Source: Bacteroides sp. (GTDB lineage: Bacteria > Bacteroidota > Bacteroidia > Bacteroidales > Muribaculaceae). Taken from it: 34,313 nucleotides of DNA. The notes under the pieces are model-generated. The model saw only the letters and a list, made by a program, of their open reading frames with translations. It did no database searches and was not told where the DNA came from. The DNA lies in contig JAAVDN010000020.1 of the NCBI GenBank assembly GCA_014801785.1, positions 28,647-62,959 on the forward strand, in the 5' to 3' direction. The position numbers and the translations under genes were made by a program. This document shows positions 8,272 to 17,771 of this stretch, in pieces. Every line of letters begins with the position of its first letter. Position 1 is the first letter of the stretch.

Positions 8272-11200
8272 CGGAAACCTAAAACACCATTGTAGAGTTC
8301 TTTGGTCCCTATATCATTCTGCGTCAGATTTCTATAAGCGAAAGAAACTTCCGTCAGATTACCTATTCTGCAAATCTGATGGGGATAGTTCACCTCCACT
8401 AATTCAGCCACGAAGCGACGGCAAACATCCCGATAGATTGTTTTCTTATTCTTTTTCTCGCAAGCCTCCGCAGGATCAAGCAGAGAACTCCAGCGCCCCG
8501 TTTCTGTACGGCTAAGGAACAGAAGCGGCACGCCCGTGTTCTTCTCCAGACTCTCTCCCAACTCTTTGCTTTTCTTAAGCCATTTCCGGTATTCATCCAG
8601 GAGAGAGGTATCATTGGCCGGAGAGTCAATGATACTTGCGGCGTACCGCACATATTGTAGAAAAGAGGCTTTCAGTATATCGGGGACACTTTTCTGACTT
8701 TCCGCCATTGAACTCCAGATGCGCAGAGCATCGGTCGTCTGACTGCTCTCCAAAGAATCCCGTCCGGTGTAGCGATAGAGATAGAATAACTTACGGGCAG
8801 CCATAAGATCTCCGTTGTTGTCCCGCAGGATTTTCAGAATCTTTTCCGATTCCCTGACCTCCTCGGTGGAAAGATTTCTATATTTATCTTTAAGAGACTC
8901 CGGAATATAACCCGTGTCTTTAGAGGTCAGCATCATTGATACCGCCTGATGCCCCAGCATCGCCTGTGATCTGGAATCATCGGAAATCTCATGGAATCCG
9001 GTGATAAGAAGTTTGATAGCATCATTCCGGTTCCCGATAAGTTTGGAAAATCTGGAACTGAGATTAGTTATCTGACTTTTAGTATAGGAGTTTGATAACT
9101 CTTCCGATTCCTCTAACGGATCAAGGAAGTCGTTTCGGATCTCCATAAGGGAACGAATCTCAGCATCCGTCAAAAGCTCCTTCCCTTTTAATCGGCGAAG
9201 CTCAGCAATATGTTCGATCAAGGATGTCGTCAGTTCCGCTCCACTGATATAGCCGTATGAATTGTTTCCATTTACGGCTTCGTTATATTCTTTGAACCGT
9301 TCAATACCCTGATGACCGATATAGAGAATATCCTGAATCAGATTCTCACGTTCCTCTTGCGTCAAGAGATTATCTTTACGATGGAGATATGTTGCCTTTT
9401 CAAATCGTTTCCAGAATACCCCTGCTATATGATAGCATAGATCCTCAACCGACTCGGCGGTGAAGATATCCTCTATAATTTTCCGGGCATCTGTAAAAAG
9501 CTTATCATCCGGCTTTCTATCCGTTTCGCTGGCATACTCGAAAAGGAACCGGGCCTTATGTATTTTCCAAAACTCTCTGTCGGGATATTTCTCTATGAGC
9601 TTATTGAAAATAAGAATGACGTTTGCGGCATTCCCTCCTTTTTCAAGAATAGCGTTGATAAGGGGAGAGACTCTGTCTTTGAAGTTTTTTCTCGGATTAG
9701 TTCTGTCCGGATCATTGGATTGCCATGACTGGGAAGTCAGCATGGAGCTGAGAATTGAATGGAACATCTCTTCGTCTGACGACGGAAGAGTATCAATCAG
9801 CATCAGAGTGATGTCAGCAATCTGAGAAGACCAGGCAGGTCTCCAGCCGTCAAGAATCTGAGAAGCGAACGCGCCATATCTTGGAGCATAAAGAGATGAA
9901 GAATCAACGGCAGTTCCTTCCTCAGCAGAAATCTTTATAAGATGGCTGACCGCATCGGCATCTTCAGCAGAAAGGGATGAAGGGAAGAAATCATGTCCGG
10001 ACTTATCCCATAGTTTGCGGAGCGCATTGATATCTATCGCCTGGGAATTTGTGAAGTAATAGATGAAGGCAATCAGCCCTACAGTATCTTTCAGTTCCTG
10101 ACTGGAAAGTGTATCAAGCCATTTGGTTGCGTATGAATCCTCCGGCAGAATATTCAAGTTAGTTTTTTGACGCGCTTCTTCCGTGAAGCCGTATGGATAA
10201 TTGATCATTTCCGGGAACTGACGTCCCCGTCTTGATTTCATTATCTTCCCGATAATCTCCGCCGCCTCCTGCCTGTTGATGACATCAGCGAATGCTTTGG
10301 TGAATTTATCATTGAATGCATCTTTTTCCCTTTCCGAAACTATATAGGAGTCGAGATAGAGGATATTGGGTTCGTTACCGGAATTTTTCAGGGTCGTGAT
10401 GTGGGTAATCCGCAGAAATAAGGCAGGGATATTTTGTCGGGTCAGGTAATTTTTGAGATTGGAATATTCATCAGCATTCAGCTCCTTGTCATCGGAAATC
10501 ACGAGCCAACGCTGTATGCCGGGCAGATTCTTGGAGAGATGTTGCGCGAGCTGCTTTATTTGCTCAGGGGTTTTTGCCGGATTCCATCGGGAGACCCATA
10601 GAGTTATTACGTTACGGTCATTTTCCTGCTCCAGGTCGAATGCCATACGCCTGACGAGAGTGGATCCTCCGGCGCCGGGCAGATGCCGTATGAAGAACTC
10701 GCGCGAGGCCATAGAACTCAGCCCCTCTTTGAGGGCTCTGTAGAAGCGACGATACCTGTTTTCCTCTCCACGGGGAAAGACGTCATACTGCTTTCCAAGC
10801 TCACTCTTTGTTATCAGTCTCCCTGCATAGAAATTATCCCAGAGAGCCTTCTTGATGTAGGTTTCGTCTGAGTCCAGGAATTTCAGCCCCCCGTCGAGAA
10901 ATTGCTGACGTTTCCTTTCCGGAATGATATCCGATAAAGGAGAGGGTGATATCGGGAAAGAGTCAGCTCCATAGAGAGCGGACATAAAATCGCTCGCATC
11001 GGAAGATATTTCGCGCAACCCACCGACTTTATAGTCCTCTTCATCCAGCAAGGTTTCCATAGAATCTCCCGAGGATTCCGGAACAGAGAATATAAATGAC
11101 TTTTCAGAAAGTTGCGAGTCGTCAGGCTCTGCAATCAGTCTCCATAAACCTGCAAGCGCTTCAAAACCCTCCTTACTTTTTTCGTTCAGGTCGAAAACAA

Positions 11201-12149
11201 TAATATTTCGGTCGGGTAACTTATGAGCAGCCAGATGATTGAAAAGCTTGCGGGCATCCATTTTCGAGCCTGTCCCGTCACCCTTACGCATGAAAATCCA
11301 GTTTATAAGGGAGTCGGAGAGGTATTTCACATCTGTAAGGACATTGAGCCGCTCGGTGACTGTCTGATTCCATATCGGAAAAATAGAACCGATGGACGTC
11401 TGATTTCCGAAATCGAGAATGAAATTCCAATGGAATATCATCAGCGGTTGCAGAGCCTTTCTTAACTTCTCGGAAGGGTTGGCAGGTATAATGAGAGCGT
11501 AATAGGTTTGATTGCGGTCGGGTAGGGTGGGGATACCTAAGAGAGCGGATAGATCCTCCTTTATTTCCGTAGAAAGCTCCAGAGCGGTAGCGCGGTGCGT
11601 AATATATGGCAGAATCAATTGTAGGCGCTTTCCGATCTCCTTAAACTTAAGGAGCATATCGGTAGGCGTTCCGGCCGGCCATCCGGGAATATTTTGAATT
11701 TTATCAGTCAGGAATTCTATAAGCAGCGAAACACCTCTTTTGACATTTTCATATCCCTTAGTTTCCCTCTCCTTGTCCGTCCCGACATTTGAATGCGACT
11801 GCGGATTGTGGTTTCCGAAATCATCGATAAGAGCTTGCCAAGCATCAGCTGCGATACTTTTCGCACTTGGAATCAACGCATCCCGACATATCTCCTGAGC
11901 TTTGCTAAGGAGACGTGTCGAATTTAGAGCCTTAGGGTGGGCTGTATCAGTATATAAAGAATTATGACCTTCGGTTTCTCCTTTAATAGCGTATATAGTT
12001 GTTGTAGCGACCCCCTCGTAGAGGTGTCGGATTATTTCGTCACAGCTCTTCCAGGTTCGTTTCTCGTATATATTTCTTGAGAGATCTGAAACTTTCTCAT
12101 TCAGCTGATATAGCTGGTCATCGTATTTTGGAGTGGGCGAGAGGGTCAT
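8187..12149 (-). CDS. Giant SAMD9-like STAND NTPase, predicted defence protein
   Basis: A 1320-residue soluble protein. Residues 1-400 form an N-terminal region with WNFILDFGNQTSIGS (about 241-255), a pattern I associate with the SIR2-like/unknown part of bacterial SAMD9 homologues. The P-loop HLPGAGGSTLVRRMAFDL (about 489-506) lacks the usual lysine and has the G-x-G-G-[ST]-T-L form typical of SAMD9 proteins and their bacterial relatives. A Walker B-like WLVISDD follows (about 548-554). A long helical, TPR-like region follows, and the C-terminus VSFAYRNLTQNDIG...LGFRYSGPGMYD resembles the terminal OB-fold of that family. Human SAMD9/SAMD9L are antiviral (established); a phage-defence role here is inference. 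It lies 28 bases after a fucosyltransferase-like gene, amid capsule genes, but is less AT-rich than they are. The family call is from motif memory only. Confidence 0.7.
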   Translation of the reverse strand: MTLSPTPKYDDQLYQLNEKVSDLSRNIYEKRTWKSCDEIIRHLYEGVATTTIYAIKGETEGHNSLYTDTAHPKALNSTRLLSKAQEICRDALIPSAKSIAADAWQALIDDFGNHNPQSHSNVGTDKERETKGYENVKRGVSLLIEFLTDKIQNIPGWPAGTPTDMLLKFKEIGKRLQLILPYITHRATALELSTEIKEDLSALLGIPTLPDRNQTYYALIIPANPSEKLRKALQPLMIFHWNFILDFGNQTSIGSIFPIWNQTVTERLNVLTDVKYLSDSLINWIFMRKGDGTGSKMDARKLFNHLAAHKLPDRNIIVFDLNEKSKEGFEALAGLWRLIAEPDDSQLSEKSFIFSVPESSGDSMETLLDEEDYKVGGLREISSDASDFMSALYGADSFPISPSPLSDIIPERKRQQFLDGGLKFLDSDETYIKKALWDNFYAGRLITKSELGKQYDVFPRGEENRYRRFYRALKEGLSSMASREFFIRHLPGAGGSTLVRRMAFDLEQENDRNVITLWVSRWNPAKTPEQIKQLAQHLSKNLPGIQRWLVISDDKELNADEYSNLKNYLTRQNIPALFLRITHITTLKNSGNEPNILYLDSYIVSEREKDAFNDKFTKAFADVINRQEAAEIIGKIMKSRRGRQFPEMINYPYGFTEEARQKTNLNILPEDSYATKWLDTLSSQELKDTVGLIAFIYYFTNSQAIDINALRKLWDKSGHDFFPSSLSAEDADAVSHLIKISAEEGTAVDSSSLYAPRYGAFASQILDGWRPAWSSQIADITLMLIDTLPSSDEEMFHSILSSMLTSQSWQSNDPDRTNPRKNFKDRVSPLINAILEKGGNAANVILIFNKLIEKYPDREFWKIHKARFLFEYASETDRKPDDKLFTDARKIIEDIFTAESVEDLCYHIAGVFWKRFEKATYLHRKDNLLTQEERENLIQDILYIGHQGIERFKEYNEAVNGNNSYGYISGAELTTSLIEHIAELRRLKGKELLTDAEIRSLMEIRNDFLDPLEESEELSNSYTKSQITNLSSRFSKLIGNRNDAIKLLITGFHEISDDSRSQAMLGHQAVSMMLTSKDTGYIPESLKDKYRNLSTEEVRESEKILKILRDNNGDLMAARKLFYLYRYTGRDSLESSQTTDALRIWSSMAESQKSVPDILKASFLQYVRYAASIIDSPANDTSLLDEYRKWLKKSKELGESLEKNTGVPLLFLSRTETGRWSSLLDPAEACEKKNKKTIYRDVCRRFVAELVEVNYPHQICRIGNLTEVSFAYRNLTQNDIGTKELYNGVLGFRYSGPGMYDQQVCPIGLSSVTSNVDTST

Positions 12150-12177
12150 GGATTATGGGGTTAAATAGTATTAATGG

Positions 12178-13158
12178 TTACCGAGGAAGAAGAAATTGTT
12201 TGTCAACATTGATGAACATATGGCCGTTTACCAATGATGCAAACAGAGGAAAACCGGATTTATACAAGGGTTTTTGTATGACACAATATATTTTAGACGC
12301 ATCTGCTATGAGGAATAGATCAATAAAGGATTTTAAATGAACCGTTTTATCTACATCTTTAGTATTGAAATCCACATGAACTACTTCTCCTTCTATGATA
12401 TAGACATAGGGAAGATTCTTGAGACTGTTAAGAAAAGTTGTACTGTCAGAGGTTACAAGAATTTTTTTGTATTGAGGATTCTGTTTATGAATCTCCTTTA
12501 CATATTGAGTGCATCTATTAATTAGGGCTTGACGCTCTTCCATAGTTTTAAGAGTTGGGAAATTACCTTCTTCTAAGTCCCCTAACAGTTGTTGAAATCG
12601 AAAAGTAATAGATATATATTCTTTTGGAAGATTTACTCTGTGTTTGTCAATGGCGTTTTGTAGCAGCGGTGAAGGCTTGAACAGCTCCTTGAATAAATAG
12701 GGGAAGTTTTGAGGATAGGGATATTTCATGTTAGTATACACATGAACCTGTTGTTCCTTCCGACCATCTAAAAGCTTTTTTGCAAACGCCTGTTGCTCAC
12801 TAAGGGATTCGTTATATGAGATAAAGACAGGAGTTGAGGAATTCGAGTTATAGGATATCTCATCTTTCTCTATTCTCCAATCATATTCATTGGGAATTAA
12901 GAAATCTGATAAATTATATGGAGAAACCCAATATGCTTTAAATTCTTTACCAACCTCCTTGCAGTATGCGTATGTTGAGATTAATCCTGATAGACGATCA
13001 CCTAATCCACCATGATGGCGATGCCCGTCACACATATATATTATACGTTGATTAGATGCTGCTAAAGGTGGATTTGAGTTGTTATAATACTTTTTTAGAT
13101 TTCTAAGGTGAATGAAATCTTTTAATTTTCTTCGAAATTTTTTGTAATAATAGTTCAT
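12178..13158 (-). CDS. Fucosyltransferase-like GT-B glycosyltransferase
   Basis: A 326-residue protein. Near the N-terminus, DGHRHHGGLGDRLSGLIS (about 44-61) has the GGLGDRL loop of the fucosyltransferase-type GT-B folds (GT11/GT23/GT65 group). Further on, ISITFRFQQLLGD resembles their donor-binding 'FR' motif, and LKSFIDLFLIADASKIYCV resembles the C-terminal 'D..l...aD' signature. Predicted to transfer a deoxyhexose (perhaps fucose) or a related sugar to the repeat unit. AT-rich like its upstream neighbours. The sugar identity is not supported beyond fold resemblance, and no GDP-fucose synthesis genes lie in the window. Confidence 0.6.
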   Translation of the reverse strand: MNYYYKKFRRKLKDFIHLRNLKKYYNNSNPPLAASNQRIIYMCDGHRHHGGLGDRLSGLISTYAYCKEVGKEFKAYWVSPYNLSDFLIPNEYDWRIEKDEISYNSNSSTPVFISYNESLSEQQAFAKKLLDGRKEQQVHVYTNMKYPYPQNFPYLFKELFKPSPLLQNAIDKHRVNLPKEYISITFRFQQLLGDLEEGNFPTLKTMEERQALINRCTQYVKEIHKQNPQYKKILVTSDSTTFLNSLKNLPYVYIIEGEVVHVDFNTKDVDKTVHLKSFIDLFLIADASKIYCVIQKPLYKSGFPLFASLVNGHMFINVDKQFLLPR

Positions 13159-13218
13159 GATATTAGAGCTTGATTATTTAATTAAAATAAGTGCTAAATC
13201 AACTACTTATATAATATT

Positions 13219-14106
13219 TTACTTGTTATCGGGTTTTATACAGGGTTGTTTATGATGATTATTCCTAAAAAGACTGAGTATAGCTTTCATATCTGCTTTA
13301 AGATAATTAGATCTCAACTTCACACAATTGACTCCAATTCTTAGAATACCCATACCCATTCGACGAATTCGATGACCAAAGGGAATATGTTTCATGGTTA
13401 CTAGTCTGAGTCCATTCCTCATAATATAGTACTCGCGAAAGGGGGAATGATTTAGTACACGGTCTTTAGTTCCGTTGCCAAGTTCGTGCAAAAGTTTTGC
13501 ATCTCTACACTGAATCATGCGATAACCTTTGCTTTTGGCTCGTAGGCACCATTCAAAATCTACACCGTCAATAAAGAAGTCTTCTCTCATTGGTCCGACT
13601 TTGTTTATAACGTCTACTGGGATTAGAGTGCCTGAGGCAATCATGTAGGAAACATCATTGAATCTTTCGGAAAGAGGAATTTTTTTTATACCAATTCCTT
13701 TTAATCTTATGCCGAAAGAAGGTCGGTCCTGATGATAAGCATCAATTGGGTTGATTCCGGTAGCTCCCGCATCTGTGACATTTAATCCGTTCAGCAGTTC
13801 ATCTACCATTCCGTTATCAGGAATAGAATCCTGATCCATCAAAAGAATATGGGAGGCCTTGAGTTTCAAGGATAGATTGATTCCTTGATTTTGAGCTTTC
13901 GCAATACCCTTATTAGAATTATTTAATATGATGCTTATGTTTGGTTTTTGTTCGAGCTCTTTAACGAAATCTAAACTTTCGTTGCTGTTGTCAATGTAAA
14001 TTATATGGGAGACTTGTGATTCTATAGAACGTAATTGTTCTATAATTCTATTCTTGGTGGGATTATATAAAACAATTATTGCAATAATGACTGATGAAGA
14101 TGGCAT
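13219..14106 (-). CDS. Glycosyltransferase family 2, rhamnosyltransferase-like
   Basis: A GT-A enzyme, 295 residues from the ATG at 14106. The frame extends to a TTG at 14148, but the family normally starts just before IIAIIVLYNP, so the ATG is preferred. Motifs: IVLYNPTKNRI near the N-terminus, NNSNKGIAKAQNQGI (acceptor loop), LLMDQDSIP (DxD-like metal/sugar-nucleotide site) and FFIDGVDFEWCLRAKSKGYR (catalytic region). This pattern matches RfbF/WbbL-like dTDP-rhamnosyltransferases, but the donor sugar cannot be fixed from sequence. A second GT2 follows the same plan at 14197-15015. Confidence 0.85.
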   Translation of the reverse strand: MPSSSVIIAIIVLYNPTKNRIIEQLRSIESQVSHIIYIDNSNESLDFVKELEQKPNISIILNNSNKGIAKAQNQGINLSLKLKASHILLMDQDSIPDNGMVDELLNGLNVTDAGATGINPIDAYHQDRPSFGIRLKGIGIKKIPLSERFNDVSYMIASGTLIPVDVINKVGPMREDFFIDGVDFEWCLRAKSKGYRMIQCRDAKLLHELGNGTKDRVLNHSPFREYYIMRNGLRLVTMKHIPFGHRIRRMGMGILRIGVNCVKLRSNYLKADMKAILSLFRNNHHKQPCIKPDNK

Positions 14107-14196
14107 GAAAATAGAGTATAGCTTTAAAAAAGTGTATATGGCGTCCAATAAAGATCAGCTTGAGATCTGATAAAAATATATTGGGTGTTTTAACCA

Positions 14197-15015
14197 TTAT
14201 TTTAAGTTCTGTCTTAATCCATCTTTAATACCTCTAAAGATTGAGAGTAACTTAGACCGTTTTGAATCTTCAATAAGTAAAATCAGGAGGGAGCGACGTA
14301 TAATCTGGAATAGAATAGTACGCATGATGTATTTATAGGAGAGCATATCATGATACTCTTTCCAAACCCATAGTCTGTTTCTAATCTGATGATAGGTTCT
14401 AAAAGAAGAGTAGTTGGCTGTATATTTACTTAAGTAACCATTATTTTTAGGAGATCCAAATATTTGTACCAAATAGCTTGAAGGAAATAATTTAATTTTA
14501 TAATTATTTCTCCTCAATCTATAACAGAATTCATTATCTACTTCATCTATGAATAGCTTTTCATTGAATCCTCCTACCTTCTTGAATGCTGATATACTCA
14601 CAATAGACCCCGATGTAATAACATTACTTGTGCTATTGACACGTAGGACTACATTCTTAGATTTTATTTGAGGAGCATAGATCCCATACTGTAAATCCAA
14701 ATTTTTCTCAACATTCGATTTAAATTGCGCGAAATCTTCCCATTCACTATCCTGATCCATCGTTAGGATATAGTCGCATCCTGTTTTATCAATGTAATGA
14801 AAAGCTTCATTCAGAGCTTTAGGAATACCCTCATTATTCCCTGTTCCCAACATATGTAATTTAGGATGGGTAAGAGTTTCTTTAATTTTTGGTGTTCCTC
14901 CTGGAGTGTTATCCCAAACAACGAGCATATCGAGATGTTCGAGATACTTTTCTATATTATTTTTGACGTCGGATAATATAGGATTATAAAGTATAACAAT
15001 GCCGCCAAGTCTCAT
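14197..15015 (-). CDS. Glycosyltransferase family 2, rhamnosyltransferase-like
   Basis: A 272-residue GT-A enzyme starting MRLGGIVILYNPILSD. It has NNEGIPKALNEAFHYI, the DxD-type site ILTMDQDSEW and FIDEVDNEFCYRLRRNNYK. The layout is the same as the neighbouring GT2 (13219-14106) and the two are probably ancient paralogues that add different residues of the same repeat unit. It lies 17 bases after the polymerase gene, so it is cotranscribed. AT-rich. The donor is unknown. Confidence 0.85.
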   Translation of the reverse strand: MRLGGIVILYNPILSDVKNNIEKYLEHLDMLVVWDNTPGGTPKIKETLTHPKLHMLGTGNNEGIPKALNEAFHYIDKTGCDYILTMDQDSEWEDFAQFKSNVEKNLDLQYGIYAPQIKSKNVVLRVNSTSNVITSGSIVSISAFKKVGGFNEKLFIDEVDNEFCYRLRRNNYKIKLFPSSYLVQIFGSPKNNGYLSKYTANYSSFRTYHQIRNRLWVWKEYHDMLSYKYIMRTILFQIIRRSLLILLIEDSKRSKLLSIFRGIKDGLRQNLK

Positions 15016-15032
15016 ATTTGGTAAGTATTCAA

Positions 15033-16115
15033 TTACAACATATATTGACGAATTCGGAATTCTCTATTGATATAGTTTTGAGATAGGAGTGAGTCATAAG
15101 GAGTACAACCTCCTTCTCCTATAGATGCATTTTTAGTTCCAATTAAGAACATAAGGGTTATTATGCCATACCCAATAGTCCGTTCGATTTGTTTGCGGGC
15201 TATTTTGAAATATATAGGAAGTGCAAGCATTATGGCAGAAGTACCATAATTTGCTATTCGAAGGATAAGTTCATTTGAGCAGCTAAATAAGTATATTAGG
15301 GTTCCAAACAGTAAAATATTACCAATACTTCTGTTTTCTTTGTATATTCCCAGAATCAAAGCTACATAAATAGCTGTTTTTATAATTGCACCGGTATTTG
15401 AGGTGAATTCTTGACCACTCATTTTATTTCCTACATATTTTTCATAAATCTCAATGGAGGAAAATAATGTTGAGAATTGCTGTTCCCAAAATCCTTTTAT
15501 ATATAAAATTAAAAACACTCCGCATATTGTTAATATCATCCAAGGTTTTAAGTTTATTTTTTTGACAAAATATAGTGGGATGACAATGAATGCAGAATTG
15601 TGAATCAGGAATGCCAATATGCAACAAAGTAAATAATGTGGTAAATTTTCTTCTTCTATATATCTTATTGAGTATAAGAAGACGGATATGGCTGCCGCCT
15701 GTCTAATCTGATCCCATGAATTGAATAGGATTCCAAAGAATAGAATTGAGAAAAATCCTAAGAAAAGACCGTTAATTCTCTTAAGACTCTTGTACCACAT
15801 TAATATGGTAAATGCGGAAAAGGTTGCAATAACCCATGGAGCCGGATCTTTTACCCAATGAAAAATATAGACTAACAAAGCCATTGCGATTTCAAATCCA
15901 TGCATCATACGTGGAAATCCGGCCATACCATACTCATGGAACTGAGTCGCGGCAGACTGTATATTATCGTAATAGTTTGGGTAATCATTACCTACATCCC
16001 ATCTAAGGGCGGACATTAGGATAATAATACCTACTCCAAAGTATTGTCCTCCTTTCTTTAGATATATGAGTAATAGTGCTAGTCCAAATAGGCACCATAC
16101 AGTAATCCAGCTCAT
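15033..16115 (-). CDS. EpsG-family polysaccharide polymerase (Wzy function)
   Basis: An integral membrane protein, about 360 residues from the ATG at 16115, with many hydrophobic segments from SWITVWCLFGLALLLIYL to the end. The early motif SALRWDVGNDYPNYYDNI (R..vG.DY..Y) is characteristic of the EpsG/Wzy group, followed by LFNSWDQIRQAAAISVFLY, where the RQ..A pattern is also typical. Predicted to join lipid-linked repeat units on the periplasmic side. The reading frame extends to a TTG at 16166, but that would overlap the previous gene; the ATG leaves a 5-base gap. It is the only Wzy candidate in the locus. Confidence 0.82.
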   Translation of the reverse strand: MSWITVWCLFGLALLLIYLKKGGQYFGVGIIILMSALRWDVGNDYPNYYDNIQSAATQFHEYGMAGFPRMMHGFEIAMALLVYIFHWVKDPAPWVIATFSAFTILMWYKSLKRINGLFLGFFSILFFGILFNSWDQIRQAAAISVFLYSIRYIEEENLPHYLLCCILAFLIHNSAFIVIPLYFVKKINLKPWMILTICGVFLILYIKGFWEQQFSTLFSSIEIYEKYVGNKMSGQEFTSNTGAIIKTAIYVALILGIYKENRSIGNILLFGTLIYLFSCSNELILRIANYGTSAIMLALPIYFKIARKQIERTIGYGIITLMFLIGTKNASIGEGGCTPYDSLLSQNYINREFRIRQYML

Positions 16116-16120
16116 ATTGT

Positions 16121-16891
16121 TTATTTCTCTTTTATTATATTGGAGTATAAAGATAAGAGAGCACAATTAAAATCTATCTTGATACGTCGTTTTATCCTAC
16201 CAAGTAGTGTGGGCGCGGGGTGATTGATAAAGCGAACAAAATTTGAATTATGAGTATTGTTTTTTTCGTCAAATATAAGATTGGGCTTGAAATTATATTT
16301 CCAAAAAAGGAAGAAAAGGCTCAGTTGATCCCGAGGCGCAAATTGAGTAAATATTTTCCACCATTCCTCATCAATTTTTCTTATCAAATCAGAATTATGC
16401 TTTCGTATGATAAAATTATTTTCAAAAAGACCTCTCTCTTTAGGATATTGATTCCTTTTCAGAAAATCAATATTCTTTTTTATTTCCAAAAATGAGCCTT
16501 TCCCAAATTTTATGCAAGCAATAGCATCCGTATATATACAGTTAAAATGTGGGTGTTTGATTCCATACCAAAGGGACCCTTTTTCTATACATGAGTTAAT
16601 AGCATTATATATTTGTTTATCTGTAAGTATCAGATTTGCATCTAACCAGACACTCCAATCATACTCTTGCAACACTTGATGGGGTAAGAGTTTGGCGTAT
16701 CTTGAGAGGTGAATAGGATTGGAATGATCTAAAGGAATTGACTTTATTATCCATTGCCCGATTTTAGTATTTTCCGGATAATCGTTGCTGAAGCATATAT
16801 AGTCGAAATCCGGATCAATCACTTCATATTGAGGCAAGGAGTCATACCCTCCGGTAAGACTTGTGTATATGACTTTTTTGTTCTTCTTCAT
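16121..16891 (-). CDS. DUF616 family glycosyltransferase
   Basis: About 256 residues from the ATG at 16891 (a TTG at 16900 would overlap the previous gene). Motifs of the DUF616/TOD1-type family: VIYTSLTGGYDSLPQYE at the start, DFDYICFSND, SRYAKLLPHQVL, and the metal-site-like SVWLDANLIL, then WYGIKHPHFNCIYTDAIACI. Members are GT-A-like transferases found in capsule and LPS clusters. It probably adds or modifies a sugar in this repeat unit. The gene is very AT-rich and begins one base past the stop of the ATP-grasp gene. Confidence 0.78.
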   Translation of the reverse strand: MKKNKKVIYTSLTGGYDSLPQYEVIDPDFDYICFSNDYPENTKIGQWIIKSIPLDHSNPIHLSRYAKLLPHQVLQEYDWSVWLDANLILTDKQIYNAINSCIEKGSLWYGIKHPHFNCIYTDAIACIKFGKGSFLEIKKNIDFLKRNQYPKERGLFENNFIIRKHNSDLIRKIDEEWWKIFTQFAPRDQLSLFFLFWKYNFKPNLIFDEKNNTHNSNFVRFINHPAPTLLGRIKRRIKIDFNCALLSLYSNIIKEK

Positions 16892-16892
16892 T

Positions 16893-17762
16893 TTAGTCAA
16901 GTTTTATCATATTACCAATTTTTATATCCCATTCTTCATCGGTGAATTTTCCCAAACCTGCTGCTGGGAAGAAAGTCATTTCTCCAAATAGAATTTTTCC
17001 TTGAATGTTATAAAGATCTATCCGAATAAATTTTGTGCCCTCCGCAAGCTTTCTCGCAATCTCAATCATCTTATCGAAATTTTTTGGTCGAGAAAATTGT
17101 CTATTGGGATTTGGGGGACAAATAACTTCTCCAAAGGGAAGTCGATTCCAATTTAAATCATAATAATTGGCTCCATGATTGGTTTGTCTATCAAAGTCTA
17201 TTTTGAAAAATTTAGGCTCGCCATTGAAGCAGAAGAACTTATAGTCATTTAAATCCTCAGGATTATCTGCATTTTCAATATATTGTTCGGCGATAATTAG
17301 CGGAGGTACATTTTTATACGGCCATTCTTTAAATTCATCATAGAAGTTTCTTGAGAGCGATTTTTTCAATTTATCCTTTATTGCGTCCAGGTCAAATGTT
17401 TTTTTGTCATGAACTATAAAGACGCCGCCGCTATCATGTGTTAATTTGATGACAAATCTATCAGGTAGGTTGGTGAAATCAATATCCTCGATATTTTCCC
17501 ATTTGGCCAATGTGGGGATGATGTTCTCATTTGTTCCTAACTTGGACTCAACCACCTCTTTGACGGCATCTTTGTCTACATATTTGCTATATATCGGCTT
17601 TCTATCATATAGTTTTAGCCATTGCAGTTTTTCATTGAATGTAGTCGGATTAGATAGATTTAATCGTTTCCCCATGAACTTATAAAATAAAATACGGAGA
17701 TATATTTTATCTGAAAGTACAGGGCGCAGTCTGAGAAGACCGTTTATAAAACGATGGTTCAT
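16893..17762 (-). CDS. TupA-like ATP-grasp protein
   Basis: A 289-residue paralogue of the ATP-grasp protein at 5569-6471. Shared motifs: NPTTFNEKLQWLKLYDRKP near the start, DSGGVFIV, EQYIEN followed by LNDYKFFCFNGEPKFF, FIRIDLY, and FGEMTFFPAAGLGKFTDEEW at the end. Predicted to use ATP to form an amide or similar bond on a glycan or precursor. It lies between capA and the DUF616 transferase (9-base gap after capA), so it is part of the assembly operon. The two paralogues differ widely in sequence and base composition, which argues against a recent duplication. Confidence 0.82.
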   Translation of the reverse strand: MNHRFINGLLRLRPVLSDKIYLRILFYKFMGKRLNLSNPTTFNEKLQWLKLYDRKPIYSKYVDKDAVKEVVESKLGTNENIIPTLAKWENIEDIDFTNLPDRFVIKLTHDSGGVFIVHDKKTFDLDAIKDKLKKSLSRNFYDEFKEWPYKNVPPLIIAEQYIENADNPEDLNDYKFFCFNGEPKFFKIDFDRQTNHGANYYDLNWNRLPFGEVICPPNPNRQFSRPKNFDKMIEIARKLAEGTKFIRIDLYNIQGKILFGEMTFFPAAGLGKFTDEEWDIKIGNMIKLD

Positions 17763-17771
17763 GTTGACGAT

